Shown here piece after piece: positions 1 to 8,453 of a DNA stretch of 40,591 bases (positions are counted from its first letter, which is position 1; every line of letters starts with the position of its first letter). Under the pieces are notes generated by a model. It ran no database searches and had not been told where the DNA came from. It saw only the letters and a list, made by a program, of their open reading frames with translations. This stretch comes from Candidatus Cloacimonadota bacterium (GTDB lineage Bacteria > Cloacimonadota > Cloacimonadia > Cloacimonadales > Cloacimonadaceae), in NCBI GenBank assembly GCA_030154085.1, contig JASKKR010000020.1:1-40591 (forward strand). The letters are read 5' to 3'. The position numbers and the translations under genes were made by a program.

Positions 1-58
1 TGAAAAGATATTCTTTTTTGTCGATTTAGGGGTGTCATTTGCACAGGCTCTAACTCCT

Positions 59-150
59 TGCAAAAGTAGGGCACTTGATGCCTCCCCCGTTTCTCTCCCC
101 TTTGAGAAGTGAGCAAGAAACGGGAAAATAAGGAGTTACAGCTTTGTGAA
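59..150. repeat. 92-bp dispersed repeat, copy 1
   Basis: This stretch matches 12298-12389 over 92 bp without gaps; I count 5 mismatches by eye. Its core is a perfect 9-bp inverted repeat, CCCGTTTCT at 86-94 and AGAAACGGG at 116-124. This copy also has an outer inverted pair, TAACTCCTT at 51-59 and AAGGAGTTA at 130-138, whose left arm is lost in copy 2. Both copies have the same orientation and both lie about 100-140 bp beyond the stop codon of a minus-strand gene. It could be a REP/MITE-like element or a structured RNA. The rest of 1-287 shows no supportable gene. Confidence 0.8.
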
Positions 151-287
151 GGACATTGTTAAGCGCAATTATCGGCGGAAGTAGTAGGCTGGTTTTTCCA
201 TGACAAATTCATAACTGATAGCGAAGCCATAATCTGCATCTAACTTGTCCAAAATTTGTTACTTAAAAAGGGTGCTATCTGGTCATT

Positions 288-995
288 TTAGTATTTTTCC
301 ACCACTCTGCTGACTGCTTCCGCTTTGAGCCAGCCGCTTTTCCCATCCGGAAGTCGTAAAAGATACCAATCTCCATCTTCTTCTATGATGTCCATAATGA
401 TGCCTTCGTGTACCACTGCTACCCGGGGAGTATCAGGATCTGCTTCAGCTCTAAGCTCTGCTTGCTCCGTCAGCAACACGACCTTGGGATTGTGTACCTG
501 TCGATAGGCTTTAACCGTCAGAAAAGCAGAGGAAACGATCAAAAAGAAGAGCGAGATACTAAAGATCAAGATGGGAAGATCACGTTCTTTTTGAGGATTA
601 TAGTGCATCAGCCAATTCAATAGGAGGGCAGAAATCAAGAGCAAGACCAGACACAGCACAGCCAAGCGATTGAGATTCATAAAGTCATAAATCTCATAAA
701 AGAGTCTGAGAAGATAAGGTCTTTGGGGATAGAGCTCCCGATCCGGAGAAAGAGAAATGGAATAGTTCAGGTTTTCCTTGGCTAATTTGTGTGCTGAATC
801 CAGATTCAAAGCTTTGAGAAAATAGAGATTTGCCATACCAGTTTGCCCGCTCTGCCAATACGTGACACCGAGATTGTAATATAGATCGGCATTTTTAATG
901 CCGTGTCCTTCGATCATCTTAAGACGGTCAAATTCACTTGCAATCAATCCACCAAAAGTAAACAGTATTAACACACAGCAAAGGATTTTCTTCAT
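288..995 (-). CDS. batE: BatE-like TPR/SH3 membrane protein
   Basis: Last gene of the bat operon, 235 residues. It has an N-terminal signal peptide or membrane anchor (residues 1-19), one TPR-like unit (about 38-70, NADLYYNLGVTYWQSGQ), two hydrophobic segments (about 109-128 and 140-160), and a C-terminal SH3-like domain (about 170-235, with GDWYLLRLPDGKSGWL). This is the layout of BatE proteins, which act with the VWA proteins BatA and BatB at the envelope of spirochaetes and Bacteroidetes; the biochemical role is unsettled. Its start overlaps the batD stop by 4 bp (ATGA), implying translational coupling. I am confident of the family and less so of any function beyond an envelope-associated complex. 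Confidence 0.82.
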   Translation of the reverse strand: MKKILCCVLILFTFGGLIASEFDRLKMIEGHGIKNADLYYNLGVTYWQSGQTGMANLYFLKALNLDSAHKLAKENLNYSISLSPDRELYPQRPYLLRLFYEIYDFMNLNRLAVLCLVLLLISALLLNWLMHYNPQKERDLPILIFSISLFFLIVSSAFLTVKAYRQVHNPKVVLLTEQAELRAEADPDTPRVAVVHEGIIMDIIEEDGDWYLLRLPDGKSGWLKAEAVSRVVEKY

Positions 996-2749
996 CTCTT
1001 TTTCCCTTTTTTACTATAGAGATTCACGATGTGCCGGAGTTTCTGATAATCTTCCATGATCTCAGAACTTTTCTTTTTATCCGGACTAAAGCGTTGCCTT
1101 TCACAGATCTCGATGAAGTCCTTTGTTTCTTGCATGGTGGTTTCAGGCACATCTTTGTCACGAAGATGCTCTAAGATCTCAGCAGTTGAATATCGATTGG
1201 GAAATCCATATTTATCTCGCAGATATTTCATAAGCCCCTTTTCAGCGAGACTATAGAAATCTTCAGAGAGGTTTTTGACTGCCAGCGAAGCTTCTGCCAG
1301 ATATTTTTTTAGGGCTTTATCTGCCATCATTCGCGCAAAGTCTTCCGGATTATTACGCGCTTTGGCTTTGTGCCAGGCAAGATAACCGGAGAACGCAGTA
1401 GCCCCGAGGATAATCACCACTAAAAGCCAATACCAGAAAGTGTAAATAATATTTACATGATCTGGATAAGTATCACGGGAAATCATGGGACGCAGCGTTT
1501 GAGGATTGTCTTTATCCAGTAGTCCTGAAAAATAGCCGAGCACATTGGCGCCTTTTACTTCTATCTGACGAGGCTCGCTCTGGAAGCTGCAATATTTTTC
1601 CTGTTCAGGATCAAACCAATTGAAGGTCACCGGGCCCAGAGTGTAAGTACCTTTTTCGGAGGGGATAATGGTGTAATATAGCGTACGAGTCCCTTCGATG
1701 CCAGCATTTAGACGATCGACCACCATAGGACTGGAAACTTGAGCATTATTTGCCGGCAATTCTGGGTGGGAAAATTGATTGAAATTGCCTGTCCCAGCGA
1801 TGCGGATACTGTAGGTGATGGCTTCGCCAAGGCTGACCTGATCTGCACTGACATTATCAGATATCTCGAAGCTTCCCACAGCTCCGCTAAAAGATTCCGG
1901 CATACCATCTGTCGGCAAAGGCAAGACATTTAACCAAGCAGGTTCTGAACTCACAATTGTATTCCTGTAGCCCAATTCATAGATTCTGGCTGTGCCTCTT
2001 AAAGTAGGTACCTGCATCTCTCCTGTGTCATTTGGCAAGAGCATCAACCGCTTTATCAAAGCTCTTTGAAAGCGTTTGCCTTGATGAGTCACCGTCTCAT
2101 AATTTAGGGTATTGGGCTGTTCATAGTTGCTTTTGCCATATCCCGGAAAATCGCGCTCGTCTTCCAGATTGAATGAGCGCACCATCTGGTCGGTGTATAG
2201 ATAGTAGGATATTATCGTGGGCTGACCTTTATAAACCTCTTGCCTTTGGGGAAATGCCAGGATCGTTGTATTGCCTGTCATGCGATTTGCAGACCAAGGT
2301 AGATTGGGATCATCAAAATCAAATCCAGGCGAGATAGGTGGAGCGCTTTGAGATGATCCACTAGATCCGGAATCTACAATCCGCAGCTTGATTTCCTGCG
2401 TTTTATATGTCTTGTTGCCAATCCGGATTTCTTGGGAAGGTATGATGCTTTCGCCTGTGCGGAGAGGAATGTAATAATATGTATAACTGCGGACGTGTTC
2501 TGTGTGAGATTTAAAGTTTTGGATTGTTGTGCTAGTACGGCTGGAGCTGTTCATATTCACAAAACTGAAGTTCTCTATTTTAGGCGGAGCTGGCTCTGAG
2601 ATATCGATTCTCTCTTCGGCTGTAATTTTGATGCTATATTCTAAGCGATCAGTCAAGCTTAATGTGGTCAGGTTTGTAGATGCCGTGACCGAGATTGCCG
2701 ATAAAAGGATCGGCAATATAAGCATTCCGAGGAATAGCAGTTTTTTCAT
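992..2749 (-). CDS. batD: BatD family protein
   Basis: A large exported protein of 585 residues. I place the start at 2749 (MKKLLFLGMLILPILLS, a clean signal peptide), not at an upstream in-frame ATG, because 2749 sits one base after the batC stop with GGTGGTAAG just before it. The long periplasmic region has BatD-type beta-rich repeats (for example SVTASTNLTTLSLTDRLEYS near the start and GEAITYSIRIAGTGNF in the middle). One membrane segment follows (about residues 440-460, WLLVVIILGATAFSGYLAW), then a cytosolic helical tail. BatD proteins (oxygen-tolerance family, PF13584) are thought to be scaffolds for the MoxR/VWA system. The position between batC and batE supports the call. Confidence 0.85.
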   Translation of the reverse strand: MKKLLFLGMLILPILLSAISVTASTNLTTLSLTDRLEYSIKITAEERIDISEPAPPKIENFSFVNMNSSSRTSTTIQNFKSHTEHVRSYTYYYIPLRTGESIIPSQEIRIGNKTYKTQEIKLRIVDSGSSGSSQSAPPISPGFDFDDPNLPWSANRMTGNTTILAFPQRQEVYKGQPTIISYYLYTDQMVRSFNLEDERDFPGYGKSNYEQPNTLNYETVTHQGKRFQRALIKRLMLLPNDTGEMQVPTLRGTARIYELGYRNTIVSSEPAWLNVLPLPTDGMPESFSGAVGSFEISDNVSADQVSLGEAITYSIRIAGTGNFNQFSHPELPANNAQVSSPMVVDRLNAGIEGTRTLYYTIIPSEKGTYTLGPVTFNWFDPEQEKYCSFQSEPRQIEVKGANVLGYFSGLLDKDNPQTLRPMISRDTYPDHVNIIYTFWYWLLVVIILGATAFSGYLAWHKAKARNNPEDFARMMADKALKKYLAEASLAVKNLSEDFYSLAEKGLMKYLRDKYGFPNRYSTAEILEHLRDKDVPETTMQETKDFIEICERQRFSPDKKKSSEIMEDYQKLRHIVNLYSKKGKKR

Positions 2750-2750
2750 C

Positions 2751-3347
2751 TTACCACCAATTATCTGCCTTAGGAGGACTTGTGTGAGAACGATTTTGGC
2801 GCACTTGAGCCTCAAGATTGTCCAAAGCTTCTAAGATGTTTTGATATTGATCAGATTCCGTCTCATCTTGTTTTGTGCCATCCTGATCTTCTTTTTTAGG
2901 TTGAGGTGGTGGAGGATTTTCATCCAGTTTGCGCAGAGCCAATTCCAAATTTGCTTTGATGTCTTCATCGTCAGGATCTTTCAAAAGTGCTTCACGATAA
3001 TATTCCACAGCGGCTTGATAGTCTTCCTTTTCAAAGGCAATGTTTCCCATGTCATACAGTAGATCAGCAGAATCTTCATCCTGTTTTAAAGCTTTCTCCA
3101 TGGCGTCTTTAGCCTCATCATACTTGCCTTGTTTATACCGAGCTTTTGCCAGATTGGCATTGCTCACCGGATCCTCTTCCTTATTATGTTTATCCCAGAG
3201 CTTCTCCACACTTTCATAGCGACCAAAACGGAAAAGTTCATTAGCCAAGCTATTTATAAAACTGCGATGCCGGAAGATGATTTCCACCGCTAAGAATAGC
3301 AATAAGATAATCAGAATCCACATGATGCGCTTGGATTTGATATTCAT
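2751..3347 (-). CDS. batC: BatC-like TPR protein
   Basis: 198 residues. A single N-terminal membrane segment (about 8-25, IMWILIILLLFLAVEIIF) is followed by TPR units (about 60-145; SNANLAKARYKQGKYDEA, LLYDMGNIAFEKEDYQAA) and an acidic, proline-rich linker (PPPPQPKKEDQDG) leading to a charged tail. TPR proteins at this place in bat operons are called BatC and probably hold partner proteins together. Its ATG overlaps the stop of the preceding VWA gene by 4 bp, and its stop is one base from the batD start, so the genes are translationally linked. Confidence 0.8.
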   Translation of the reverse strand: MNIKSKRIMWILIILLLFLAVEIIFRHRSFINSLANELFRFGRYESVEKLWDKHNKEEDPVSNANLAKARYKQGKYDEAKDAMEKALKQDEDSADLLYDMGNIAFEKEDYQAAVEYYREALLKDPDDEDIKANLELALRKLDENPPPPQPKKEDQDGTKQDETESDQYQNILEALDNLEAQVRQNRSHTSPPKADNWW

Positions 3348-4324
3348 TGACTTTTCACCTTTTTGCGCCGTTTGACTGCCATGAAACTACTTTCTAGGAG
3401 CAGCAACAAAATTGCTGCAATCACAAAGATACCATATTGCTCTTCATATAGATTTGCCATTCGCGCTTGACTCTTTGTTTTTTCACTCTGATATATGCGC
3501 GAAAGTAGGAGTTGGATTTCCCCCGCTGAAGGCGTGATTTGATAGAACTCTCCAGAGCTGACTTTGGCAATTTGTCGGAGCATATCCACGTTTAGGCGGC
3601 TGATGCGCTCTTCTCCAGTGTATGGATTGCGTATTCTTCCACCTTCTGTAGAGCCGATTCCAATGGTGTAGATTCGAACTCCATCAGCGGCAAGATCCCG
3701 GGCTTTAGCAAGAGCATTTGAACCGATGTCCTCACCATCTGAGATTAGGATCAGGATTCCTGCCCCCGGTCCTGCCTGAAATGCAGAGCGCGCCAAATCT
3801 AGAGCGCGAGCAATGTCCGTCCCGGGACGCTGAGCGGATTCTGTGGACAAGGATTTCAATACCATCTTGACTGCTTCATGATCTTCCGTGAGAGGACATT
3901 CAAGGCTTGCTACCCCAGCAAATGAGATCACCCCCAGCCGGTCGCTTTGCAATTGTTCCACAAAAGCCAGTACTTGTAAGATGGAACGGGTAAGCCGACT
4001 GGGCTGAATGTCCGTGGCTTCCATGCTACGGGAAACATCTATGGCAAAGATGATGTCGCTGCCTTCACTTTCCAACTCGCTTTGACGATAGTCCCATTGC
4101 GGACGTGAGAGCGCAACGATCACAAAGCCTAAAGCAAGGACAATGAGCAGCAACTTGAGTCCTGTATAGTAGCTGGAGCGATCTTGAAGAAAGATATCTT
4201 TAAATTCTTTATCAGCAAAACTTGAGAAACGCGCAAGGAAACGCTTATCGCTTTTGGCAATTAGCCAGATCAAGATCGGTAACAGCAAGAGTAGATAAAG
4301 CATTGAAGGATGATAGATATTCAT
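3344..4324 (-). CDS. batB: VWA domain membrane protein BatB
   Basis: 326 residues with two N-terminal membrane segments (about 8-22 and 57-73), a von Willebrand factor A domain, and a C-terminal membrane segment (FVIAAILLLLLESSFMAVKRRKK). The metal-ion-dependent adhesion site is intact: DVSRS (D96, S98, S100), the threonine in RPGTDIARAL, and the aspartate in ILISDGED. VWA proteins of this type use the bound metal to hold partner proteins and work with MoxR ATPases. Two bases separate it from the upstream VWA gene, of which it is a paralogue. The A/B naming follows operon order and is conventional. Confidence 0.85.
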   Translation of the reverse strand: MNIYHPSMLYLLLLLPILIWLIAKSDKRFLARFSSFADKEFKDIFLQDRSSYYTGLKLLLIVLALGFVIVALSRPQWDYRQSELESEGSDIIFAIDVSRSMEATDIQPSRLTRSILQVLAFVEQLQSDRLGVISFAGVASLECPLTEDHEAVKMVLKSLSTESAQRPGTDIARALDLARSAFQAGPGAGILILISDGEDIGSNALAKARDLAADGVRIYTIGIGSTEGGRIRNPYTGEERISRLNVDMLRQIAKVSSGEFYQITPSAGEIQLLLSRIYQSEKTKSQARMANLYEEQYGIFVIAAILLLLLESSFMAVKRRKKVKSQ

Positions 4325-4326
4325 GA

Positions 4327-5322
4327 CTACTCCGGCAAAACAGGCATCAGAAAGCTGCGTAAGAAAAACTCAAGTAACAATAGGATAAATGCCAGCCATA
4401 AAAAGATTGGGAAACGATCTTCCCATTTGTATCTGATCGAGCTGCTAAATTCTGTGCGTTCCATCTTATCCAATTCTTCCATGATGTTGCGCAATTGATT
4501 CTCATCCATCGCTTTTGCTGCAGTACCAGTGCCAGTGATTTTGGCAATCTCATCCAAAGTCTTCATATCCAATTCGATCAAAGTGGGGATATTACGTGTT
4601 CCAAAAAAAGGATCAGGATATGGGAAAGGCACCATTCCCCCACTTCCAACACCGATTGGATAGACCTTCACTCCCATCGCTGCAGCCATGCGGGCAGCTG
4701 AGATGGGATCGATCTCGCCAGTATTGTTTACTCCGTCTGTAATGAGGATCACGATGCGGGATTTGGCACTGCTATCTCTGAGACGTGCTAGAGACTTTGC
4801 CAAGCCCATGCCGACCGCTGTGCCGGAGGCCTCAAGATTCACTTCCAGATTGTCTAAAGCGTGCATCACAGCCGCGTGATCATAAGTCAATGGACTGGCA
4901 GTAATGGCATATTCCGAAAAAGCCACCAAAGCAAAACGGTCATTGGGGCGTCCAGAAACGAAGTCCTTTGCCACTTTGACCGCTGCTCCAAGGCGGTTCT
5001 GGGGCATAAAATCCAACGCCAGCATGCTTCCGCTAACGTCCAAAGCTATCGCGATATCGACCCCTTTCTTGCTAAAATCACGCTGAGCCGAACCCCATTG
5101 AGGACGTGCCAAAGCTATAATCAAGAAAAAAAGAATGAGCGCTCTGATTCCGGGATATAGATATTGCCAATAGCTCTTTTTGCCTGAGATCTGCAAAAGA
5201 ATCCGCAGTCTGCTGGCAGGGAGGACAGAGCGTTTGTCTCTGCGCTTGACAATCTCCAAATATAGATATCCGGGAATGCAGACTAGCGCAAGCAAATAAA
5301 GGGGATTGGCAAATCTAACCAT
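4327..5322 (-). CDS. batA: VWA domain membrane protein BatA
   Basis: A VWA protein of 331 residues from the start at 5322. Two more ATGs lie in frame at 5331 and 5340, but 5322 has an AAGG at proper spacing and gives MVRFANPLYLLALV, the usual beginning of this family. Two N-terminal membrane segments (about 5-22 and 55-73) precede the VWA domain with DVSGSM (D95, S97, S99), SGTAVGMGL and ILITDGVNNTGE, all metal-site positions present. A C-terminal hydrophobic segment (FPIFLWLAFILLLLEFFL) closes the protein. The start overlaps the stop of the gene before it, so expression is coupled. It acts in the inner membrane with MoxR. Confidence 0.86.
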   Translation of the reverse strand: MVRFANPLYLLALVCIPGYLYLEIVKRRDKRSVLPASRLRILLQISGKKSYWQYLYPGIRALILFFLIIALARPQWGSAQRDFSKKGVDIAIALDVSGSMLALDFMPQNRLGAAVKVAKDFVSGRPNDRFALVAFSEYAITASPLTYDHAAVMHALDNLEVNLEASGTAVGMGLAKSLARLRDSSAKSRIVILITDGVNNTGEIDPISAARMAAAMGVKVYPIGVGSGGMVPFPYPDPFFGTRNIPTLIELDMKTLDEIAKITGTGTAAKAMDENQLRNIMEELDKMERTEFSSSIRYKWEDRFPIFLWLAFILLLLEFFLRSFLMPVLPE

Positions 5323-6202
5323 CAGTTTCATCCTTGGCATACTGCATCAAGCAAAGTCTGAGAGCTTGAGTCTGCAGTTTCAGCTCTTCCATCCTCGGCT
5401 CTACCTTGGCAAATTTGACTCTGTCACAATACCTAAGAATGCTGATAAAATCTTGCGTAAGGGGGGGATTTAACACTTTGAGGCTTTCTGATATTTCAGA
5501 GGTCGTCATCTCCATAGCATTGAAGTGATAGGTATGTTCCAAAAATTCACGCAAAATCATCGAAAGCTGATAGTGATATGCGAGTATGTCACTCTGCGCC
5601 AAGCCACTTTGTTCCAAATCATTGAGCTTTTTGAGGGCTTTTTTATATGGGGGAACCAGCTTGTGTGGAGGAGATTTGATCTGCGGTGGGGCTGCTTTTT
5701 TGACTGGCTTTTTCCGAGCAAGCAGCATGACCACCAATATAGTGGCTAACACTAAGCTGCTTAAGAAAACCAAAAGATATAGCCAAAAAGGAAGCTGAGC
5801 ATTGTATTTTAATGGAGGCTTGATGTCTCTGAGGAGACTATCCGCATCAGCTCGTGTGGCAAGGACATAAACCCGAAAAGCATCAGTGCTGCCCCCGGAA
5901 CGAAGCAGCCCTTTTGCCTTGAGATTCAGTTTGGGAAAGGTGACTGCTCCCACTCGCAAAGGAACTATTCTCAGCTCTGCCACACTGCCGGCATTCTGCT
6001 CTCGAATCTGGGTGTCAAGCACGCGAAAACTGCTCAGACTATCCGGAATTTGCACTTCTGCCAAAGGGAAATCTGTTTCAATCACAAAGCTAAACGGGGT
6101 ACCAATACTCAAGCTGTCCGCTCCAACCAAGCGTTGTCGAACTTCCGCTGATAGGATCGTTAAGGTCAAAACTAAAGAAAAGGCCAAAGTTAGCTTCTTC
6201 AT
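5315..6202 (-). CDS. Membrane-anchored BatD/DUF4381-like protein of the bat operon
   Basis: 295 residues. A signal peptide (1-19, MKKLTLAFSLVLTLTILSA) leads to a periplasmic beta-rich domain resembling a single BatD repeat (SLSIGTPFSFVIETDFPLAE), one membrane segment (about 137-160, FWLYLLVFLSSLVLATILVV), and a cytosolic helical domain (about 180-295, YHYQLSMILREFLEHTY). The topology is that of a miniature BatD. Genes of this kind are common between the DUF58 gene and batA in FCB genomes, where they are annotated as hypothetical or DUF4381-like. Its ATG overlaps the DUF58 stop by 4 bp and its stop overlaps the batA start. A structural partner of MoxR/VWA is the likely role, but that is inference. 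Confidence 0.75.
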   Translation of the reverse strand: MKKLTLAFSLVLTLTILSAEVRQRLVGADSLSIGTPFSFVIETDFPLAEVQIPDSLSSFRVLDTQIREQNAGSVAELRIVPLRVGAVTFPKLNLKAKGLLRSGGSTDAFRVYVLATRADADSLLRDIKPPLKYNAQLPFWLYLLVFLSSLVLATILVVMLLARKKPVKKAAPPQIKSPPHKLVPPYKKALKKLNDLEQSGLAQSDILAYHYQLSMILREFLEHTYHFNAMEMTTSEISESLKVLNPPLTQDFISILRYCDRVKFAKVEPRMEELKLQTQALRLCLMQYAKDETDG

Positions 6203-7089
6203 CCCTGCCTCCGTTTGACGCGAAGCGAGAAAAACTTCCTGAGCACCATCACGAATGAATCTTGATTACGAAAAAGGAGATGATCACAGCCCATGCTTTT
6301 GAGGCGTTCTTCTAGCTTCTTTTGCTCGAGGGCAGTCTGTGCCCGATAGGCTTCGCGCAATTTGGGATCTGAAGTATTGATCCAGGCTATCTGACCAGTT
6401 TCTGGATCCTGCAGGCGCAAAATCCCGGCATTTGGTAGTTCCAGCTCATTGTCATCAAGGATTTGTAATGCTACAAGATCGTGTTTTTTGGCAAGAATCG
6501 CCATCTGCTTCTCATAGCCTTGGTCTAAAAAATCTGAAAGCATAAAAATAACGGCACGTTTTTTAATGATCCTACCGGCATAAGCACACGCGGATGCCAA
6601 AGAAGTGCCCTTGCTTTTTGGATCATGATAGAGGATCTCACGCAGGATTTCCAGAGCGCGATTACGTCCCTTTTGCGGTGGAAGATATTTCTCAAGCGTA
6701 TCTGAATACATGATCAGGCTGCATCTATCCCCATTAGCTACTGCAGAAAACGCCAAAGTTGCGACAATCTCAGCTATGCGTTCCTTCTTGAGTGCTATTG
6801 AGCTACCTAACAATTGAGATCCACTGATATCAACTATGAAGACGATGTTGAGCTCTCTGCTTTCCTGATACTTTTTGATGTAGGGTAAGCCGAGACGCGC
6901 CGAAACGTTCCAATCTATATCCCGATAGTTATCGCCGGCTTGATATTCTCTCACCTCGCTAAACTCAATGCCTTGCCCTCGGAAGCTGGAATGGTATTCT
7001 CCGCTAAAGATCTCATTAACGATATTTTTGGTGGTGATCTCCAGCCGTCTGATGCGTTTGATTAGGTCTGAAGTGCTTACCAGATGCAC
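6199..7089 (-). CDS. DUF58 domain protein (VWA-like)
   Basis: 296 residues, no membrane segment. The DUF58 signature is clear (residues about 36-62: SFRGQGIEFSEVREYQAGDN, then YRDIDWNVSARLG). It runs into a degenerate VWA fold with DISGS (D87, S89, S91). DUF58 proteins accompany MoxR ATPases in nearly all bacterial phyla and are presumed soluble VWA-type partners. It lies 12 bp after moxR and overlaps the next gene by 4 bp. The family assignment is secure; the molecular role is not known for the family. Confidence 0.9.
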   Translation of the reverse strand: MHLVSTSDLIKRIRRLEITTKNIVNEIFSGEYHSSFRGQGIEFSEVREYQAGDNYRDIDWNVSARLGLPYIKKYQESRELNIVFIVDISGSQLLGSSIALKKERIAEIVATLAFSAVANGDRCSLIMYSDTLEKYLPPQKGRNRALEILREILYHDPKSKGTSLASACAYAGRIIKKRAVIFMLSDFLDQGYEKQMAILAKKHDLVALQILDDNELELPNAGILRLQDPETGQIAWINTSDPKLREAYRAQTALEQKKLEERLKSMGCDHLLFRNQDSFVMVLRKFFSLRVKRRQG

Positions 7090-7101
7090 TATTTCAGCTC
7101 C

Positions 7102-8088
7102 TTAGGGAACTTCTATCTCGTCCAAAATGCTCCCAATGATTTCTTCGCTCTTGATCTCTTCGGCTTCCGCTTCATAGGAGAGCACTATCCTGTGGCGTAG
7201 GATATCCTTACCGATAGCTTTAATGTCATCTGGAATCACATATGCTCTGCCTTCCATATAGGCATGAGCTTTGGCAGCTCTAGCGAGACAGATGCTGGCA
7301 CGCGGAGATGCTCCAAAACTGATCAGAGGAGCCAAATTGCCCAGCCTGGAATAACGCTCAGGATATCTGGTTGCCATCACCAAATGTAGGATATAATCCA
7401 CCAATTTTTCTTCCATATAGACGCTGTGCATAACTTCGCGCATATTTTTGATCTTTTGTGGGCTCAACACCGGTGCAATCTCGATCGGTTTGGGATCCAC
7501 CATCAAGTTTAGAATGCGGCGTTCCTCATCGATGCTGGGATAGCTAATGATCAATTTCATCATAAAGCGATCTACTTGTGCCTCCGGAAGTGGATAAGTG
7601 CCTTCTTGCTCTATGGGATTTTGCGTTGCCATAACAAAGAAGGGATCAGGAAGCAACTCCGTGCTATCACCGATAGTCACCTGTCGCTCTTGCATCGCTT
7701 CCAAAAGCGCCGATTGCACCTTAGAGGGAGCGCGATTAATCTCGTCGGCAAGTATAAAATTGGCAAATATTGGTCCCTTTTTGGGAGTAAATTCCGCGCT
7801 TTTTTGATTGTAGATCAAAGTTCCTGTGATATCTGCCGGGAGTAAATCCGGCGTAAACTGAATGCGGGCAAAGCTGGCTTCAAGACTGGCAGCAAGGCTA
7901 CTGACGATGAGGGTCTTTGCCAAGCCCGGTACACCCTCGATGAGGACATGCCCATCCGCCAGGATAGCGATCAAAAGACGTTTTATAATTGCATCTTGTC
8001 CCACTACTGCTTTGCCAATTTCTCGTTGCACATCCTGCAAGATAGCGGAGCTCTCTGCAACCTTGGCTTGTGTCTCTTCAATTAACAA
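7102..8088 (-). CDS. moxR: MoxR-type AAA+ ATPase
   Basis: 328 residues, first gene of the bat operon. It has Walker A GVPGLAKT (about 52-59), Walker B FILADE (about 111-116), the sensor-1 region ATQNPIEQEGTYPLPEAQ, the arginine-finger region GASPRASICLARAAKA, and a lid domain. MoxR ATPases are chaperone-like and remodel or insert metal cofactors into partner proteins through VWA adaptors. The start is a TTG at 8088 preceded by AGGGGG at good spacing, with no better ATG. The gene follows a terminator hairpin after rpmB by only about 20 bp, so its own promoter is not obvious, and read-through or a hidden promoter is possible. Confidence 0.92.
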   Translation of the reverse strand: MLIEETQAKVAESSAILQDVQREIGKAVVGQDAIIKRLLIAILADGHVLIEGVPGLAKTLIVSSLAASLEASFARIQFTPDLLPADITGTLIYNQKSAEFTPKKGPIFANFILADEINRAPSKVQSALLEAMQERQVTIGDSTELLPDPFFVMATQNPIEQEGTYPLPEAQVDRFMMKLIISYPSIDEERRILNLMVDPKPIEIAPVLSPQKIKNMREVMHSVYMEEKLVDYILHLVMATRYPERYSRLGNLAPLISFGASPRASICLARAAKAHAYMEGRAYVIPDDIKAIGKDILRHRIVLSYEAEAEEIKSEEIIGSILDEIEVP

Positions 8089-8109
8089 ATTACCCCCTGT
8101 TCTACTGGC

Positions 8110-8149
8110 AAAAGAGAAAACCGGGAATCTGGTTATACCGTAATTCCCG
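8110..8149 (-). terminator. Rho-independent terminator after rpmB
   Basis: Read on the minus strand, CGGGAAT (8149-8143) pairs perfectly with ATTCCCG (8128-8122), followed by the T-rich run GTTTTCTCTTTT. It lies about 40 bp after the rpmB stop and just before the moxR start, so it could also attenuate read-through into the bat operon. Confidence 0.65.
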
Positions 8150-8187
8150 ATTCATGATAAAAAAGTTCTGACGCGTAATGATGTATC

Positions 8188-8385
8188 TTATCTGGATACG
8201 GCTTTACGGACTTTATTTGCTTTGAGGCAAGAGCTACAGACTTTCACACGCTTCACTCCATCGCCAACTATGGCATGGACCTCGTGTAAATTCGGATAGA
8301 ACCGACGCTTGGTGGCGTTTAACGCATGAGAGCGATGATTCCCCACCTGAGCGGTTTTTCCACAGATATCGCATATTCTTGACAT
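8188..8385 (-). CDS. rpmB: 50S ribosomal protein L28
   Basis: 65 residues from the ATG at 8385, beginning [16 protein letters not shown], the usual L28 N-terminus. An upstream in-frame ATG would add 12 unrelated residues. AGGGA lies at proper distance before 8385. Two CxxC pairs (CDIC near the start, CSSC near the end) can bind zinc, as in the zinc-binding form of L28. The NRRFYPNL-like segment appears here as [11 protein letters not shown]. It is part of the large ribosomal subunit. It stands alone between the histidine kinase and the bat operon, with a likely own promoter and a terminator. Confidence 0.95.
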   Translation of the reverse strand: MSRICDICGKTAQVGNHRSHALNATKRRFYPNLHEVHAIVGDGVKRVKVCSSCLKANKVRKAVSR

Positions 8386-8419
8386 GATAAACCGTCCCTT
8401 AATTTTTGTTTTGAATGCC

Positions 8420-8447
8420 AAATTATTTGCAAGCCCTTTTTTGACAA
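8420..8447 (-). promoter_or_regulatory. Likely rpmB promoter
   Basis: On the minus strand, TTGTCA (8447-8442) and TAATTT (8425-8420) are spaced 16 bp apart, about 35 bp before the rpmB start and just after the stop of the kinase gene. The match to the sigma-70 consensus is moderate. Confidence 0.4.
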
Positions 8448-8453
8448 GTCTTT

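Noticed and set aside
169-258. Minus-strand 29-codon open stretch with coding look (DYGFAISYEF, ending PAYYFRR)
   Set aside because: It has no start codon after the preceding stop. It might be a gene-end relic, but nothing else supports it.
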